Assembly (NCBI GenBank): GCA_900543175.1
Contig: UQQO01000061.1
Coordinates: 1-12,709, forward strand
Source: an uncultured Fusobacterium sp.
Lineage (GTDB): Bacteria > Fusobacteriota > Fusobacteriia > Fusobacteriales > Fusobacteriaceae
Reading direction: 5' to 3'
Length of the DNA: 12,709 bases
The notes under the pieces are model-generated. The model did no database searches, was not told where the DNA came from, and was given only the letters and a program-made list of their open reading frames with translations. Below are positions 1 to 7,297 of this stretch, piece by piece. Position 1 is the stretch's first letter, and every line of letters starts with the position of its first letter. Position numbers and translations under genes: made by a program.

Positions 1-1422
1 GAGTTAAATTTACCTAAATATCCAGAGAGAGTAATTCAATTTGGGGAAGGAAATTTTTTAAGATGTTTTTTTGATTGGCAATTGGATATTTTAAACAGAG
101 AGCAAAATCTTAATGCTGGAGTTGCAGTAGTAAGACCTATTGACTATGATGCAGTACCTCTTTTAAATATTCAAGATGGACTATACACTTCAATTATTAG
201 AGGAATCAATGAAAAGGGAGAGGTTGTAAAAGATTATAGAATTATCTCTTCAATCAATAGAGAGATTCCAGTATATAAAGAGTTTGATGAGTATTTAAAA
301 CTTGCTCACAACCCAGATATTAGATTTATAGTTTCAAATACAACAGAGGCTGGAATAGTATTTAGCGATAAAGATAGATATGATGATAGACCTCAAAATA
401 CATACCCAGCAAAATTAACTAGACTTTTACATGAAAGATTTAAAACTTTTAATGGAGCAGAGGACAAAGGATTTATTCTAATGCCTTGTGAACTTATTGA
501 TTACAATGGTGAGGAGTTAAAAAGAATAGTTTTAAAATATGTTGAACTATGGAACTTAGAACCAGAATTTAAAAATTGGTTGGAAAAATCAAATGTATGG
601 TGTTCTACATTAGTTGACAGAATTGTTACTGGATATCCAAGAGCTGAAAAAGATGAACTAGAAAAAGAGTTAGGATATGAAGATAAATTTATGGTAACTG
701 GTGAGTATTTCTATCTATTTGTAATTCAAGGACCTAAAGATATTTTAACTAAAGAACTACACTTAGAAAATGCAGGATTAAATATCCTTATAGTTGATGA
801 TTTAAAACCATATAAGATGAGAAAAGTAGGAATCTTAAATGGAGCACATACAGCAATGGTACCAGTATCATATCTATATGGAATTGATACAGTAAGAGAA
901 ACTATGGAAAATGATGAGTTAAGAGAGTTTGTTGAAAAAGCTATTGATGAAGAGATTATCCCAGCATTAGATATGGATAAAAATGAGCTTATAGAGTTTA
1001 AAAATGCCGTAATTAACAGATTTAAAAATCCATATGTAAAACATATGCTTATAGATATTGCTTTAAACTCAACATCAAAATACAAAACAAGAATACTTCC
1101 ACAAGTATTAGAAACATATAAAAGAACAGGAAAACTTCCAAAAAGACTTCTATTCTCTCTAGCTTGTTTAATTAGATTCTACAAAGGTGTAAGAGAAAAT
1201 GGAGATTCAATCAATTTAAGAGATGATCAAAAATTCTTAGATATGTATAGAGAACTATGGCAAACATCAGATTATAGAAAGATTGTTGAAACAGTTCTAG
1301 GAATGAAAGATCACTGGGAAATTGACCTAAATACAGTTGAAGGAATGACTGATTTAGTGACATCATACTTAGAAAAAATTGATACTAAGGGAGTTAAAAA
1401 GGCTTTAAAAGAGTTAAAATAA
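1..1422 (+). CDS. uxaB: Tagaturonate reductase (altronate oxidoreductase), 5'-truncated by the window edge
   Basis: UxaB reduces D-tagaturonate to D-altronate with NADH in the cytoplasm, in the galacturonate branch of hexuronate catabolism. The frame is open from base 1, so the gene starts before the window; the TTG at 82 is internal and not the start. The first in-window residues, PERVIQFGEGNFLR, are the N-terminal Rossmann nucleotide-binding motif of the mannitol dehydrogenase/UxaB family. Later family signatures include RFIVSNTTEAGI, GFILMPCELIDYNG, STLVDRIVTGYPR and the catalytic KVGILNGAHT segment of polyol-type long-chain dehydrogenases. There are 473 codons in the window; the E. coli enzyme is about 483 residues, so only roughly 10-15 N-terminal residues are missing. 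The gene is followed 17 bp later by uxaA. The SNTTEAGI and CELIDYNG segments closely match UxaB, making UxuB (fructuronate reductase) unlikely. Confidence 0.95.
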   Translation, partial: ELNLPKYPERVIQFGEGNFLRCFFDWQLDILNREQNLNAGVAVVRPIDYDAVPLLNIQDGLYTSIIRGINEKGEVVKDYRIISSINREIPVYKEFDEYLKLAHNPDIRFIVSNTTEAGIVFSDKDRYDDRPQNTYPAKLTRLLHERFKTFNGAEDKGFILMPCELIDYNGEELKRIVLKYVELWNLEPEFKNWLEKSNVWCSTLVDRIVTGYPRAEKDELEKELGYEDKFMVTGEYFYLFVIQGPKDILTKELHLENAGLNILIVDDLKPYKMRKVGILNGAHTAMVPVSYLYGIDTVRETMENDELREFVEKAIDEEIIPALDMDKNELIEFKNAVINRFKNPYVKHMLIDIALNSTSKYKTRILPQVLETYKRTGKLPKRLLFSLACLIRFYKGVRENGDSINLRDDQKFLDMYRELWQTSDYRKIVETVLGMKDHWEIDLNTVEGMTDLVTSYLEKIDTKGVKKALKELK

Positions 1423-1439
1423 CAGAAGAGGTAAGATAA

Positions 1440-2930
1440 ATGAAGGAATTTATAAAGATCAATGAGTGTGATAATGTAATTATTGCATTGAGAGATTATA
1501 AAAAAGATGAAGTTATAGATTTAGAAGGTGAAAAGATAACTCTTTTAGAAGATATTAATAGAGGACATAAGATAGCTATAAAAAATATCAATAAAGGGGA
1601 AAATGTTGTAAAGTATGGACTTCCTATTGGATATGCTCTTGAAGATATAAAAGTAGGAAGTTGGGTACATACTCACAATACAAAAACAAACTTAAAAGAT
1701 CTTAACATATATAGCTACACTCCTAAATTTACAGATAGAAAACTTGATCTAAAAGATATTAAAGTAAATGTATATAAGAGAAAAAATGGAGATGTAGGTG
1801 TAAGAAATGAACTTTGGATAGTTCCAACAGTTGGTTGTGTAAATGGAATTGCTCAAAGAATAAAAGATGCTTTTTTAGCTGAAGTTGGAGAGTTAGAGAT
1901 AGACAATATAAATGTACTTACTCACAACTATGGTTGCTCTCAACTTGGAGAAGATCATGTAAATACAAGAATTATACTTCAAAATACAGTAAAACATCCA
2001 AATGCAGGGGGAGTGCTTGTTCTTGGATTAGGTTGTGAAAATAACCAAGTAGCTGAGTTTGAAAGAACACTTGGAGAGTATGATAGTGAAAGAGTTAAGT
2101 TTCTAATCTCTCAAGATGTAGATGATGAGATAGAAGCTGGGAAAAATATACTTTTAGATCTATATAATAAAATGAAAAACGATAAGAGAGAGGAAGTTAG
2201 CATCAGTGAAATTAACTTTGGACTAGAGTGTGGAGGTTCAGATGGACTTTCAGGAATCACAGCTAACCCTATGTTAGGATATTTTTCAGATTATATAATC
2301 GCATTGGGAGGAACAACTGTTTTAACAGAGGTGCCAGAGATGTTTGGTGCTGAAACTCTTTTGATGGAAAGATGTAAAGATGAGGAAACATTTGAAAAAT
2401 GTGTTCATATGATAAATGATTTTAAAGAGTACTTTATCAAAAATGGACAAGAGATATATGAAAACCCATCACCTGGAAATAAGAAAGGTGGAATTACAAC
2501 ACTAGAGGATAAATCTTTAGGATGTACTCAAAAATCAGGAACATCAAAGGTTATAGATGTGTTAAAATATGGAGAGGTTTTAAAGGAGAAAGGACTTAAC
2601 CTTTTAAGTGCTCCGGGAAATGACTTAGTAGCTACAACAGCTCTTGCAGCAGCAAAATGTCACTTAGTACTATTTACAACAGGAAGAGGAAATCCATATG
2701 GTGGATATGTTCCAACAGTAAAGATCTCAACAAATACACAATTGTATGAGAAAAAGAGAAAATGGATAGATTTTAATGCTGGAAGAATAGTAACTGAAAA
2801 CATGAGCTTTGAAGAAATAACAAAGGAATTTATAGATTATATAGTTTCAGTAATAAATGGAGAAAAAACTAATAATGAGAAAAATAGATTCCAAGAGATA
2901 GCAATATTTAAATCAGGGGTAACATTATAA
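1440..2930 (+). CDS. uxaA: Altronate dehydratase
   Basis: UxaA dehydrates D-altronate to 2-keto-3-deoxy-D-gluconate, the step after UxaB. The 496-residue product has the family's usual length (about 495). It has an N-terminal SAF domain (about residues 1-95, ending in WVHTHN at 75-80) and a long C-terminal UxaA/GarD catalytic domain. Conserved stretches include VGVRNELWIVPTVGC, THNYGCSQLGEDH (about 161-173) with GLGCENNQ (about 196-203), ECGGSDG, SPGNKKGGITTLEDKSLGC and GRGNPYGGYVPTVKI near the end. The cysteines and histidines in these motifs are candidates for the metal site. An AGAGGT ribosome binding site at 1427-1432 lies 7 nt before the ATG, which supports this start. Galactarate dehydratase (GarD) and D-galactarate-type paralogues are relatives, but the uxaB and uxaC neighbours settle on altronate. 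Confidence 0.95.
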   Translation: MKEFIKINECDNVIIALRDYKKDEVIDLEGEKITLLEDINRGHKIAIKNINKGENVVKYGLPIGYALEDIKVGSWVHTHNTKTNLKDLNIYSYTPKFTDRKLDLKDIKVNVYKRKNGDVGVRNELWIVPTVGCVNGIAQRIKDAFLAEVGELEIDNINVLTHNYGCSQLGEDHVNTRIILQNTVKHPNAGGVLVLGLGCENNQVAEFERTLGEYDSERVKFLISQDVDDEIEAGKNILLDLYNKMKNDKREEVSISEINFGLECGGSDGLSGITANPMLGYFSDYIIALGGTTVLTEVPEMFGAETLLMERCKDEETFEKCVHMINDFKEYFIKNGQEIYENPSPGNKKGGITTLEDKSLGCTQKSGTSKVIDVLKYGEVLKEKGLNLLSAPGNDLVATTALAAAKCHLVLFTTGRGNPYGGYVPTVKISTNTQLYEKKRKWIDFNAGRIVTENMSFEEITKEFIDYIVSVINGEKTNNEKNRFQEIAIFKSGVTL

Positions 2931-2936
2931 AAAATT

Positions 2937-2942
2937 AGGAGG
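2937..2942 (+). promoter_or_regulatory. Ribosome binding site that decides the dctP start
   Basis: A perfect AGGAGG lies 6 nt before the ATG at 2949 but only 3 nt before the in-frame TTG at 2946. The spacing and the better codon both favour ATG 2949. Confidence 0.8.
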
Positions 2943-2948
2943 ATATTG

Positions 2949-3926
2949 ATGAAGAAAATATTTGGAATTTTAACAATTCTAATGTTACTTTTCACAGGGT
3001 GTGGAAATAACAGTGATTCAGTAAAGAAATTGAAATTAGCACATGCACTTACAGAGGGACATCCAGTTCATTTGGCAATGGTTGAGTTTGCTAAAGAGGT
3101 AAAGGATAAGACAGATGGAAAGGTAGAGATCTTAATTTTCCCTAACGGACAACTTGGAGGGGAAAGAGAGATAACTGAGCTTATGCAAGCTGGGGCTATT
3201 GATATGATTAAAACAAATGCAGGACCTATGGAAAGTTTTGCTAAAGAGTATTCAGTTTTATCACTACCATATTTATTTAAAGATATTCATCAAAACTTAG
3301 CAGTTTTAAAATCTGATATTGGGGAAGATATTTTAAATGCAACAATAGATAGAGGGTTTATAGGTCTTACATTCTACAACTCAGGAACTAGAAATATGTA
3401 TACTAAAAAGCCAGTAAAATCAGTTGCTGACTTAAATGGAATGAAAATTAGAGTTCAAACAAGTAAAACAATGGTAAAGATGACAGAGCTATTGGGAGGA
3501 AGTCCATCACCTCTAAGTTTTGGAGAGATATATACAGCATTACAACAAGGGGTTGTAGATGGAGCAGAGAACAACTTAATCTCTTATGCTGAATCAAAAC
3601 ACTATGAAGTTGCACCATATTTCACATTTGATGCTCACTCAATTTCTCCAGATGTTATGATTATGAATACAAAAGCTTGGAATAAATTAAGTGAAGATGA
3701 ACAAAAAATAATTAAACAAGCTGCATTAAACTCATTTGATTACCAAAATAAGATTTGGTTTGAAACAGAGGATAAGTTAGTAGATTCATTAAAAGCACAA
3801 GGAGTTCAATTCTTTGAAGTTGATCAAAATGAATTTGTTGAAAAAGTTCAACCTCTTTACAATGATGTAATGAAAGATCCATTAATCAAAACATATGTAG
3901 AAAGAATTAAAGAGTTTAAATACTAG
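2949..3926 (+). CDS. dctP: TRAP transporter substrate-binding protein (DctP family), probable hexuronate binder, predicted lipoprotein
   Basis: This is the extracytoplasmic binding protein of a tripartite ATP-independent periplasmic (TRAP) transporter; it captures an organic acid and hands it to DctQM. The N-terminus is a short basic start (MKK), a hydrophobic segment and LLFTGC, so Cys18 is a likely lipidation site. The DctP fold is shown by KLKLAHALTEGHPVH, GQLGGEREITELMQAGAIDM, the carboxylate-binding region GMKIRVQ (Arg about 168) and ALQQGVVDGAENNL (Glu/Asn about 207-209). At 325 residues it has normal family length. I chose ATG 2949 over TTG 2946 because of the AGGAGG spacing. It sits between uxaA and uxaC, so the substrate is inferred to be D-galacturonate or D-glucuronate. 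That is context, not seen in the protein. Confidence 0.93.
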   Translation: MKKIFGILTILMLLFTGCGNNSDSVKKLKLAHALTEGHPVHLAMVEFAKEVKDKTDGKVEILIFPNGQLGGEREITELMQAGAIDMIKTNAGPMESFAKEYSVLSLPYLFKDIHQNLAVLKSDIGEDILNATIDRGFIGLTFYNSGTRNMYTKKPVKSVADLNGMKIRVQTSKTMVKMTELLGGSPSPLSFGEIYTALQQGVVDGAENNLISYAESKHYEVAPYFTFDAHSISPDVMIMNTKAWNKLSEDEQKIIKQAALNSFDYQNKIWFETEDKLVDSLKAQGVQFFEVDQNEFVEKVQPLYNDVMKDPLIKTYVERIKEFKY

Positions 3927-3930
3927 GAGG
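3925..3930 (+). promoter_or_regulatory. dctQ ribosome binding site overlapping the dctP stop codon
   Basis: The dctP stop TAG (3924-3926) provides the first two bases of AGGAGG, which is 8 nt before the dctQ ATG at 3939. A ribosome ending dctP would sit on the dctQ initiation site, so translational coupling is plausible. Confidence 0.75.
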
Positions 3931-3938
3931 AGAATCAG

Positions 3939-4418
3939 ATGGAAAAATTAAAAGAGTTTATAAATAGATTAATTTTTATAGCTGGAACAGTATTTCTTAC
4001 AATCTTAGTTTTTACAGTAGCTTGGCAAGTTATCTCAAGATATGTATTTAATAGTCCAAGTATCTTTACTGATGAGCTTGCAAGATTTCTGTTAATGTGG
4101 ATAGGAATGTTAGGAGCAACATATGCTTTTGGAGCAAAGGGGCATCTATCTATGGATTACCTTCATACTCTTTTATCTGCATCAACAGTTAGATTGATAA
4201 AAATAATACTTCCTATATTAGGAATAGTATTTGTAGCTTGTGTTATGGTAGGGGGAGGAACTCTACTTACTCTAAATACAATGCAACAATATTCACCAGT
4301 ATTAAACATACCTATGGGATATGTATATCTAATTTTACCTATTACAGGAATAGTAAATGTTCTTTATCTAATTGGATATGTAGCAGATGAATTAAAAGCA
4401 AAGGAGAGTGTTAAATAA
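3939..4418 (+). CDS. dctQ: TRAP transporter small membrane subunit (DctQ family)
   Basis: DctQ is the small four-helix membrane subunit that pairs with DctM. The 159-residue product has four hydrophobic segments at roughly residues 12-32, 46-64, 84-106 and 122-146. Family features are the WQVISRYVFNSPSIFTDELARFLLMW segment, where the charged ELAR motif precedes the second helix, and GAKGHLSMDYL between helices 2 and 3. It starts 12 bp after dctP and overlaps dctM by one base (TAATG), the usual tight dctQ-dctM arrangement that keeps the two membrane subunits in equal amounts. It belongs to the hexuronate operon. Confidence 0.93.
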   Translation: MEKLKEFINRLIFIAGTVFLTILVFTVAWQVISRYVFNSPSIFTDELARFLLMWIGMLGATYAFGAKGHLSMDYLHTLLSASTVRLIKIILPILGIVFVACVMVGGGTLLTLNTMQQYSPVLNIPMGYVYLILPITGIVNVLYLIGYVADELKAKESVK

Positions 4419-5725
4419 TGGGAGCTAGTATAGGAGTAGTTGCAATAGTACTGTTTATAAGTTTCTTTATCTTTCTAGCATTGGGACTTCAAGTATCTTT
4501 AGGAATTGGGCTATCATCATTTATAGCTCTACTATTTTCACTTCCTTTTGATATGACAGTAATTGCATCAGCACAAAAGATGATAACAGGTTTAGATAAC
4601 TTTGCACTATTGGCAATTCCATTCTTTATTTTATCAGGAAATATAATGAACAATGGTGGAATAGCAATTAAACTTGTAAACTTTGCTAAACTTTTAGGAG
4701 GAAGATTACCAGGGTCACTTGCTCAAGTTAATATCTTAGGAAATATGTTATTTGGTGCTATCTCTGGTTCAGCAGTTGCAGCTGAGGCAGCTATTGGAGG
4801 AACTATCTATCCTCTACAAAAGAAAGAGGGATATGATCCTAAATATTGTGCAGCAGTAAATATTACATCATGTCCAACAGGACTTTTAATACCACCTAGT
4901 AATGTACTTATAGTTTTTGCTCTAGTAAGTGGAGGAACTTCAATAGGGGCATTGTTTATAGCTGGATACCTTCCAGGAGTAGTAATGGGATTAGGTATAA
5001 TGATTCTTGCTTATATGTTTGCAAAAAAGAATAACTATCCAGTTGAAAAGAAACAATCTTTATCAGAGGCTATTAAGATTACTTTAGATGCACTACCAAG
5101 TTTATTACTAATAATTATAGTTATTGGTGGAATTATTAAAGGGGTGTTCACAGCTACTGAAGGATCAGGAATAGCAGTTATCTATACATTAGTTTTATCT
5201 TTAATATATAGAAATCTAAATAAAGCTGTAATGAAAAAAATATTAGATGACACTATTAAGATGACAGGAATAATAATGTTCCTAATGGCTGCATCAAGTA
5301 TTATGTCTTGGGCATTAGCTTATTCACAAATTCCACAATATATAACTAAAGTTCTATTAGGAATTTCAGATAATAAATATGTAATTCTATTAATAATCAA
5401 TATTCTACTATTAATAGTTGGAACATTTATGGATATGACACCAGCTGTTCTAATATTTACACCTATATTTTTACCAGTAGTTACAAAGTTAGGAATGCAC
5501 CCAGTACATTTTGGAATTGTAATGGTATATAACTTATGTATCGGACTTTGTACTCCACCAGTTGGAAATGCTCTATTCTTAGGTTGTGCAATAGCTGATT
5601 TAAAAATAGAGGATATTATCAAAACAATTTTACCTTACTTTGTTGTAATGTTAGTTGGACTTCTACTTGTAACGTATATTCCAGCTATTAGTTTAGTATT
5701 GCCAAAACTATTTGGATTAATTTAA
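4418..5725 (+). CDS. dctM: TRAP transporter large permease subunit (DctM family)
   Basis: DctM is the ion-coupled permease of the TRAP system, normally driven by a sodium gradient, and forms the translocation path in the inner membrane. The 435-residue protein is hydrophobic throughout with about a dozen membrane segments, normal for the family. Typical DctM stretches are FALLAIPFFILSGNIMNNGGIA, GNMLFGAISGSAVAAEAAIGG, CPTGLLIPPSNVLIVFALVSGGTSIGALF, FTATEGSGIAVIY, MDMTPAVLIFTPIFLPV and LCIGLCTPPVGNALFLGCAIA. The ATG overlaps the dctQ stop by 1 bp, and GGAGAG inside the end of dctQ serves as its ribosome binding site. uxaC follows 30 bp later with no terminator between, consistent with one transcript. 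Confidence 0.95.
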   Translation: MGASIGVVAIVLFISFFIFLALGLQVSLGIGLSSFIALLFSLPFDMTVIASAQKMITGLDNFALLAIPFFILSGNIMNNGGIAIKLVNFAKLLGGRLPGSLAQVNILGNMLFGAISGSAVAAEAAIGGTIYPLQKKEGYDPKYCAAVNITSCPTGLLIPPSNVLIVFALVSGGTSIGALFIAGYLPGVVMGLGIMILAYMFAKKNNYPVEKKQSLSEAIKITLDALPSLLLIIIVIGGIIKGVFTATEGSGIAVIYTLVLSLIYRNLNKAVMKKILDDTIKMTGIIMFLMAASSIMSWALAYSQIPQYITKVLLGISDNKYVILLIINILLLIVGTFMDMTPAVLIFTPIFLPVVTKLGMHPVHFGIVMVYNLCIGLCTPPVGNALFLGCAIADLKIEDIIKTILPYFVVMLVGLLLVTYIPAISLVLPKLFGLI

Positions 5726-5739
5726 TTGTAAATTTTAAT

Positions 5740-5748
5740 GGAGATGAT
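5740..5748 (+). promoter_or_regulatory. Ribosome binding site supporting the uxaC start at 5756
   Basis: GGAGATGAT resembles the extended anti-Shine-Dalgarno complement GGAGGTGAT (one mismatch) and ends 7 nt before ATG 5756. The upstream in-frame ATG at 5738 has no purine-rich site before it, and the one at 5744 would overlap this motif. Confidence 0.6.
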
Positions 5749-5755
5749 TTTAAAA

Positions 5756-7156
5756 ATGAGAGAATTTATGTGTGATGATTTTTTATTAATGACAGACACT
5801 GCTAAAACTTTATACCATAACTATGCTAAAAATATGCCTATTTATGACTTCCACTGTCACCTAAACCCAAAAGAGATATATGAAAATAAAAAATATAAGA
5901 ATATCACTAAAGTGTGGTTAGGTGGAGATCATTACAAATGGAGAGCAATGAGATCTAATGGTGTAGATGAAAGATATATCACTGGAGATGCTGATGATAA
6001 AGAAAAATTTATGAAATGGGCTGAAACTATTGATGAGTGCTATGGAAACCCACTTTTCCATTGGACACACCTTGAATTAAAAAGATTTTTCGGAATTGAT
6101 TTAGTTCTTTCTAAAGAAACTGCTGAGGAAGTTTGGAACTTAACTAATGAAAAACTAGCTACTGACAAATTTACAGCTAGAGAGTTAATAAAAATGTCAA
6201 ATGTAAAAACTCTATGCACAACAGATGACCCTATTGATTCACTAGAATATCATATAGCTTTAAAAGAAGATAAATCATTTGACGTTGTTGTAAATCCAGC
6301 ATTTAGACCAGATAAAGGAATAAGAATTGAAAAAGATGAGTTTATCCCTTGGTTTAACAGATTAGAAGAGATCTATGGAGAGAAAATTGACAGCATAGAT
6401 AAATATACTTCAGCTCTTGAAGGTAGAATAGAGTTTTTTCACCAAGTTGGTTGTAGAATATCTGACCACGCTCTTGACCCTGTTGTTTTTGAAAAGGGAA
6501 CAAAAGAGGAAGTAAATGCTATCCTATTAAAAAAATTAGCTGGAGAAGAGTTAACTGAAAAAGAGGTTAAACAATTTAAAACTTATGTAATGATATTCTT
6601 AGGAAAAGAGTATGCAAAGAGAAAATGGGTTATGCAAATTCATGTGGGATGTATCAGAAACAACTCAACAAGAATGTTCAATAAGCTTGGGGCAGATACT
6701 GGTTATGATGCAATAGATGATGAATTATTCCTAAGAGCATTATCAAAATTACTAGATACTCTTGATACAACAGATGAATTACCAAAAACAATAATTTACA
6801 ACTTAAACCCTAGAGATAATGAGGCAATAGGAACATTAATTGGATGTTTCCAAGATGGAAAAACTCCAGGAAAAATTCAATTTGGTTCAGGTTGGTGGTT
6901 CCTAGATCAAAAAGATGGAATGACTAGACAGATGACAGCTTTAGCAAACCTTGGATTACTATCAAGATTTGTAGGAATGTTAACAGATTCAAGAAGTTTC
7001 CTATCATATACAAGACATGAGTATTTTAGAAGAATACTTTGCAATCTTTTAGGGGATTGGGTTGAAAGAGGAGAACTTCCTAACAATATAGAAAGACTTG
7101 GAAAAATGGTAGAGAATATCTGCTATAACAATGTAAATAATTATATAGTTAAATAG
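5756..7156 (+). CDS. uxaC: Uronate isomerase (glucuronate/galacturonate isomerase)
   Basis: UxaC interconverts D-galacturonate and D-tagaturonate (and D-glucuronate and D-fructuronate), the entry step of the pathway in the cytoplasm. It is an amidohydrolase-superfamily TIM barrel. IYDFHCHL gives the metal-ligand His-x-His pair (His33, His35 from the chosen start). Other family segments are MKWAETIDECYGNPLFHWTHLEL, TTDDPIDSLEYH, RISDHALDP, MQIHVGCIRNNSTRMF, GSGWWFLDQKDGMTRQM and LTDSRSFLSYTRHEYFRRILC. I placed the start at ATG 5756 (466 residues; E. coli about 470) because MxxFMxxDFLL aligns with the E. coli N-terminus MTPFMTEDFLL. An upstream ATG at 5738 would add six residues without a ribosome binding site. 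It is the last gene of the operon; a terminator begins 7 bp after the stop. Confidence 0.95.
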   Translation: MREFMCDDFLLMTDTAKTLYHNYAKNMPIYDFHCHLNPKEIYENKKYKNITKVWLGGDHYKWRAMRSNGVDERYITGDADDKEKFMKWAETIDECYGNPLFHWTHLELKRFFGIDLVLSKETAEEVWNLTNEKLATDKFTARELIKMSNVKTLCTTDDPIDSLEYHIALKEDKSFDVVVNPAFRPDKGIRIEKDEFIPWFNRLEEIYGEKIDSIDKYTSALEGRIEFFHQVGCRISDHALDPVVFEKGTKEEVNAILLKKLAGEELTEKEVKQFKTYVMIFLGKEYAKRKWVMQIHVGCIRNNSTRMFNKLGADTGYDAIDDELFLRALSKLLDTLDTTDELPKTIIYNLNPRDNEAIGTLIGCFQDGKTPGKIQFGSGWWFLDQKDGMTRQMTALANLGLLSRFVGMLTDSRSFLSYTRHEYFRRILCNLLGDWVERGELPNNIERLGKMVENICYNNVNNYIVK

Positions 7157-7162
7157 TGATTG

Positions 7163-7199
7163 AAATAGCTCCAGTATTTAGTGCTGGGGCTGTTTTTTT
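7163..7199 (+). terminator. Intrinsic terminator of the hexuronate operon
   Basis: AGCTCCAG (7167-7174) pairs with CTGGGGCT (7184-7191), eight pairs with one G-T wobble, around a 9-nt loop. AAAT before it can extend the stem with the first bases after it. A run of seven T follows at 7193-7199. It lies just after the uxaC stop. Confidence 0.9.
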
Positions 7200-7200
7200 A

Positions 7201-7248
7201 AATAAAAACTGCATCTTCAATCTCAATTTTTAAGATTTTAGATGCAGT
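7201..7248 (-). terminator. Intrinsic terminator of the malQ operon
   Basis: Read on the minus strand, arms 7240-7248 and 7208-7216 (ACTGCATCT and AGATGCAGT) pair perfectly over 9 bp. After a 2-nt symmetric mismatch, a further 5 bp (AATCT/AGATT) pair around a 9-nt loop. A T-rich tract, TTTTTATT, follows on the minus strand (7208-7201). It lies 50 bp beyond the malQ stop and directly abuts the opposing terminator. Confidence 0.85.
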
Positions 7249-7265
7249 AATTAGATGCAGTAATT
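7240..7265. repeat. Perfect 13-bp tandem duplication
   Basis: AGATGCAGTAATT occurs twice in a row (7240-7252, 7253-7265). The unit contains the whole right arm (7240-7248) of the minus-strand terminator hairpin, so either copy could pair with the single left arm at 7208-7216. Confidence 0.9.
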
Positions 7266-7297
7266 AAAAGTTTTCAAATATTTTACTTTAAGTTTAA

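Noticed and set aside
82..84. TTG at 82 as the start of uxaB
   Set aside because: The frame is open upstream and encodes the conserved PERVIQFGEGNFLR nucleotide-binding motif, so the true start is outside the window.
726..1085. A 119-codon open frame on the minus strand inside uxaB
   Set aside because: It is antisense to a strongly conserved gene, its composition (Ser/Ile/Phe rich) is typical of the complement of AT-rich coding sequence, and no motif is seen.
5320..5622. A 100-codon open frame on the minus strand inside dctM
   Set aside because: It is antisense to conserved DctM helices with no recognisable domain or ribosome binding site.
5738..5740. ATG 5738 as the uxaC start
   Set aside because: No ribosome binding site precedes it, and alignment with the known UxaC N-terminus begins at ATG 5756.
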